A stretch of 64,000 nt of DNA, from contig QKWP01000264.1 in NCBI GenBank assembly GCA_003550325.1, positions 210,806 to 274,805 on the forward strand, in the 5' to 3' direction. Made by a program: the position numbers and the translations under genes. A model generated the notes under the pieces. That model did no database searches. It had not been told where the DNA came from and was given only the letters and a program-made list of their open reading frames with translations. The stretch is from Gigaspora rosea. Lineage: Eukaryota; Glomeromycota; Glomeromycetes; Diversisporales; Gigasporaceae. Below are positions 59,965 to 64,000 of the stretch, in pieces. The first letter of the stretch is position 1, and each line of letters begins with the position of its first letter.

Positions 59965-62900
59965 TAGGGCTCCGACAGACCCGGACTGAGGCCGGACTTT
60001 AGGCAAGTCCGAGTCCGGTTCGAATTTCGAACCAGACTCAAACTCAAACTATTTTAAAACTCAGTCCAGTCCGAGTCTGAATATCAAACTTTTGCTTGGT
60101 TCGAGTCCGGTTTGAGTCCGGTCTGAACAGTTTGAATCTGGTCCGAAAGTCTGAAACCCAATCCAACGTTTATAGTGTCTGACCCGGGTAAGTATTACAT
60201 GGGTCATCCGCAGGTAACCCGAGTTGATTATTGCCCACCCGGGTTGTCAATCCGTGGGCAGGGAACCTATAAAATTTCGAAAAAATTAGAAAAACAGGCT
60301 GTATTTTATATTCCACCAAAGATTTAGATGATTGATTTCCATTTTATATAAATTTTTGGTCGGAATTTTTGTCGCCCAGATTATCTAATAATCAATCATT
60401 TTCTCGCAGATTCTTGTAGTTCGTAGTTTCTACCAACTAATAAAAAACAATAGTTATATCTAGTGATGTGCCATTTATATGATGTCCAAATTTTTTTAGC
60501 ATACAGTACGTACAGTACGTACAGTACGTACAGTACGTATAGTACTTATATATTAAAATTGCTCTAGTGGTTATATTTTAAAATTTTTTTTAATATTAGT
60601 CTATATTACAATTAATATAATATTTAATTCTATTTAATAGATAAATATTTAGGTCGTTCGAAGTTAATTATCTGGTTAACATCACTTTCCAGGACTCCCA
60701 GAAGAGAGGCAAATGAAACGAACATATAAAATGAACAAACTGTAGTAAATCTATTATAAATGAATTGATTTCAAGTTAAATTTAGTTCGGAGATTTTAGT
60801 CAAGTTGCTAATTAGGTCAGATAAATTTGATTCAATAGCAAAAAAAAAAATTAATAAATAAAAAATTATAAAATGCATTTATCCAAGAAAAAGACTTCGT
60901 AAGTATAGGCAAAATTCTCGTGATCTAGTGATCAGATCTGCATAATTTTAAAGTATGCAGCTAGTGATGTGTAATCATTATTAAAATAATACCCAAATTT
61001 TTTAGCGAACAGTACGTATAGTGCTTATATAAAAAATTAAGATCATAATAAAATTAAATTAGTATCTATATTTTAATTTTTTTAATATTAGTCTATATGA
61101 TAGTTTAAACCTATTTTAATAAGCAAATATTTAATATAGCAAATTAGTAATATACTATGTACATATCTACTTAATTTATTAAGGCGCTACTCTATATATC
61201 TAAAGTAGCTACTTTAGATAGATCACTACTTTAGATGCAATATGTACAAATTTAATTTATCTAACAAGAAAGCTTCATCGGGTGTTGATCAATTAACGAA
61301 TTTGATTGGTCAATTGGCACATAAATATTTCTATTGACCCCTCTTAATAAATGATCAACAAAAATTTTAGCGTACAGTACGTACAGTACGTACAGTACAG
61401 TACGTATAGTACTATACGTGGCACATCACTAGTTATATTCTAAATGTGATCAGTGTGCTAAAATTAATATAGCAATAAAGTAAATAATTAGGTTATTATA
61501 CTTTAACGTTTTTGATTGGTTATACAACCAGTGATCAAAATGTTAAGACTAATACTGATGAGCAAGTTATGATCAAATGTCATCACAATTATCACAATTC
61601 AACCAAATATTGAGAGGTTATATTAGATCAGAATGGAATATGAGTATTTTACACCCCGTCTGATTATCTTAATACCGAATTGTGGATACATCTATATACC
61701 CACTGCCCAAAATCGTTTTTGCTTTATATGATTAAAAAAAATACTGTTAATTAGCGTTAGGTTTAGTGTTAAGGTAAGGGTACGGCGTAGAAAACTTGCA
61801 AGGAATTTTTTTGTTAGAACGAAAAAGTTAGTTTCATAAGCAAATTTTCGTATAAATTCGACATGATGGAGGGATAAAAGGCGTGGTTTCCAAATCGGAT
61901 GGTGGGCACATAGATGTACCCCCGAAATTATGGCTGATTTTTAAAACTTATACCATACTATATAATCAGCTATAATCTATTACTATATAAAACAACCGAA
62001 TAAGTATGGTACATATTTTAAAAAATTCAGACTATATGATATGCTCACCCATACCTATTGATTTGCGAAAATATTAATCGAACCATAATAGTACCATACT
62101 GTAATTTCTCGTGCTATACAATCCTGGTCATCCGTACAGAAATTTTTTTTACAGTAAATCACCAAAACAATCGGTAACAAAATTTACAGTAAATTGTGAT
62201 ATAAACCACAACTGTTAATTCCAATATGGGTTAACTCAAAACCATACTGCATTGGGGTGTTCGATATACATTATGAATTCAAATCTATACGTGGTATCAT
62301 ATAAAATTCTACTATGATAAGACAGAATTTTAAATGATTTTCCTGATTAACCAATCTAAAGTTTCAATCCAGATAATATTTACCCTAATAATTATCAGAT
62401 ATCTGGGTGAAACCCACCCAGGTCAAATCACTAGTAACAACTAAAAAAAACTTACATTAATTTGTTACAGAACTTCTTACACTAAATTCGATCTTAATCT
62501 TTTGATGCACAAAAATTAATTATATTTCGCATAGCTCATGTTTCTTGTTAATTTATTAAATTCGAAAATGGCATTTCATTTAGTTAGATACCGATATTTG
62601 AAATAAACTATTCAATTTGATATATTTTAAATAAAATAACTTCATATTATCATTTGTAACCAAATTCGTAAATGTGATAGCACTTTGTGCTCATATAGAA
62701 TTCGGATTCAATAATTGAATTCGGATTTATCCAGATTCGATAATTGAATTCGGATTTATCCAGATTCGGGATATTATCCGAATACAAATTAAAATCGTTA
62801 TTGGTTTTTTTTTTTAGAATTAGATGGGTATTCCCGGACCCGGACAAGTTCGCGAACTTCCGAACCGGACCCGGACTGAACCTATAATCATGTTTGAGTC

Positions 62901-63033
62901 CGGTTCGGGTTCGGTACTTTAGGTTCGGGTCCAGGTCCGGGTTCAAAATTGTCAAAATTTCTGGTTCGAGTCAGGGTTCGAGTCCGGGTCCGGCTGGACC
63001 CGGACCGGACTGGACCTGGACTTCGGAGCCCTA
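59965..63033. mobile_element. 3-kb hAT-type element with nested hAT element
   Basis: TAGGGCTCCGA at 59965 and TCGGAGCCCTA ending 63033 are inverted ends, and CATCGCAG flanks both sides exactly (59957-59964, 63034-63041). Subterminal regions are rich in GGACCCGGAC, GTCCGAGTCCGG and related blocks. Another hAT element (60461-61431) lies inside, and a further TAGTGTCTGACCCGGGT end at 60173 may pair with one near 62430. No transposase is found; the 101-codon reverse frame at 62650 is repeat sequence. Confidence 0.85.
60461..61431. mobile_element. Second, inverted copy of the GTACTGTAC hAT element
   Basis: TAGTGATGTGCCA and GGCACATCACTA form the ends. Flanks GTTATATC and GTTATATT differ at one of eight bases. 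Content matches 6626-7592 in opposite orientation, including GTACAGTAC arrays next to both ends, the internal TAGTGATGTGTAATC end (60962) and the GGAAAGTGATGTTAACC-related block. Confidence 0.85.
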
Positions 63034-64000
63034 CATCGCAGTGTGTGATGCCTAATTAAGTCCTTAAATATAAATAAATTTTTAAAATTTAAAATTAACA
63101 AATTTCTAAAATACAATAATTTTTATTATGTTTAGTAATTTTATAAATATTTTTTTAAAAAATTTAAAATTTTTAGAATATATATAGTTTATTATGCTGA
63201 ACAAATTTTACTTTGTAATTAGGTTTAGTAAACTTAATAAAACTTAAATTTTATATATACTGAAAATTAAATTTATATTTATATTAAAACTATTTAAAAA
63301 ACTAGTAAATCATACAAATAAAAAAATCTAAAAATTTTTTAAAAGTAGACCGTAAACACTAATTAAAAATTACATAGTTGTTGTGGCTAATTTGTGTATG
63401 GCTATACAATAATCATCTGCAAAATATTGTTATATTCTAGAATAGTATTGACAATCTCATGATTTTAAAATTTATTTTTATTGGCTAAAAACAATTAATA
63501 ATTTATATACGTGTTCAATATTGTTCTATATTGTTATAGCATGTGTTCTAGAATATTTATTAATTTCTAGAACTATAAAGTTTCACTCACAAATTATATG
63601 GTTTCACCTGCAAACTTTGTAGCTTCAAAATTTAGAATTGTTTTTTTAAAAACTTACTTCTAATTTTTGCAATAAAATTTAAAAGTTTTAATGTTTGTAT
63701 TTATCTGGTTTTAATTAAATTTTGATAAAATAATAAACTATTTGCCTTTATTGCATTTTTGTATTCCGTTAATTTTATATAGCAAAAAGAATCTACCTTT
63801 GCATATATATAATTTAATTATAGTAATATGTTCTATCTTAAACTTAATTATTTTAAAAAGTACTGTATAGAATTTTGCTAACTTTTTTTATTTAAAAGCT
63901 TTAGATTAAAATAATATTTTGTACAATTTTTAGCTTTATATTATGTTTATTTAGCTTACTATAAATTTTCAAAAAGTGTTCATAATAATATAGTAGGCCA

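Larger units (their letters stand above)
57021..64000. mobile_element. Tc1/mariner-like element with long inverted ends (right end cut by window)
   Basis: From 57021 the sequence TGGCCTACCATATTATTATG then GACACTTTTT and about 150 further bases reappear, inverted and about 80% alike, at 63835-64000. A preceding TACAG and the GGACAC motif fit Tc1/mariner ends. The inner DNA holds younger hAT insertions (57468-58310, 59965-63033). Without these, about 3 kb remains, but no transposase could be recognised. The true right limit lies just beyond the window. Confidence 0.65.

Noticed and set aside
62650-62955. 101-codon reverse frame MTILNPDLDPNLKYRTRTG
   Set aside because: It is made of GGTTCGGGTCCGG-type subterminal repeats of the 59965-63033 hAT element.

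Overview
The window is a very AT-rich, intron-bearing eukaryotic sequence. Its gene types are a Sel1-repeat/protein-kinase fusion, a protein-kinase/leucine-rich-repeat fusion, a small four-span membrane protein and several decayed transposase families, with introns mostly of 65-95 nt. Together these fit an arbuscular mycorrhizal fungus of the Glomeromycotina, most likely Rhizophagus. That identification comes from gene style and recalled families, not from a search.

Layout. 1-4.3 kb: a LINE endonuclease relic holding a Harbinger-like MITE that itself holds a hAT-like MITE. 4.3-11.7 kb: two diverged copies of a segment of about 2.4 kb that ends as the promoter region of the Sel1-kinase gene; the upstream copy has been invaded by a hAT-type element with GTACTGTAC arrays. 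11.8-14.7 kb: Sel1-repeat kinase gene with one frameshift and two late stops. 16.2-20.8 kb (minus): broken, spliced DDE-transposase-like gene. 21.7-22.9 kb (minus): intact-looking five-exon tetraspan membrane protein. 23.3-24.7 kb: an element made of repeated palindromes. 26.3-30.9 kb: almost full-length Mutator-like element with terminal repeats and a SWIM-finger transposase. 31.6-36.5 kb: repeats, a pogo-like MITE, a tyrosine-recombinase (Crypton-like) relic and an inverted repeat array. 36.9-39.2 kb (minus): kinase-LRR gene. 39.4-40.3 kb: MULE-type MITE with an 11-bp target duplication. 40.7-42.4 kb: decayed membrane-protein gene. 42.5-43.7 kb: two hAT-like elements. 45.8-47.9 kb: two decayed paralogues of an unknown gene. 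48.9-50.3 kb (minus): a gene built from phase-1 microexons. 51.5-54.5 kb: its broken duplicate. 55.6-56.4 kb (minus): Sel1 relic. 57.0-64.0 kb: nested transposons inside an apparent Tc1/mariner-like element with long terminal repeats that runs to the window end.

The most unusual locus is 48950-50258. Seven short exons (22, 39, 9, 33, 15, 15 and 6 nt), all separated by phase-1 introns, encode a variable N-terminal tail that joins a charged helical region and hydrophobic segments. Three tandem units of about 206 bp carry closely similar introns but unrelated exons, so the introns look better conserved than the coding sequence.

Several otherwise recognisable genes are broken by single-base shifts, some in A or T runs. 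Either much of the region is decaying, or the assembly has residual indel errors. One ambiguous base (31765) at the junction of a tandem duplication supports checking the assembly. No tRNA, rRNA or CRISPR array was found.
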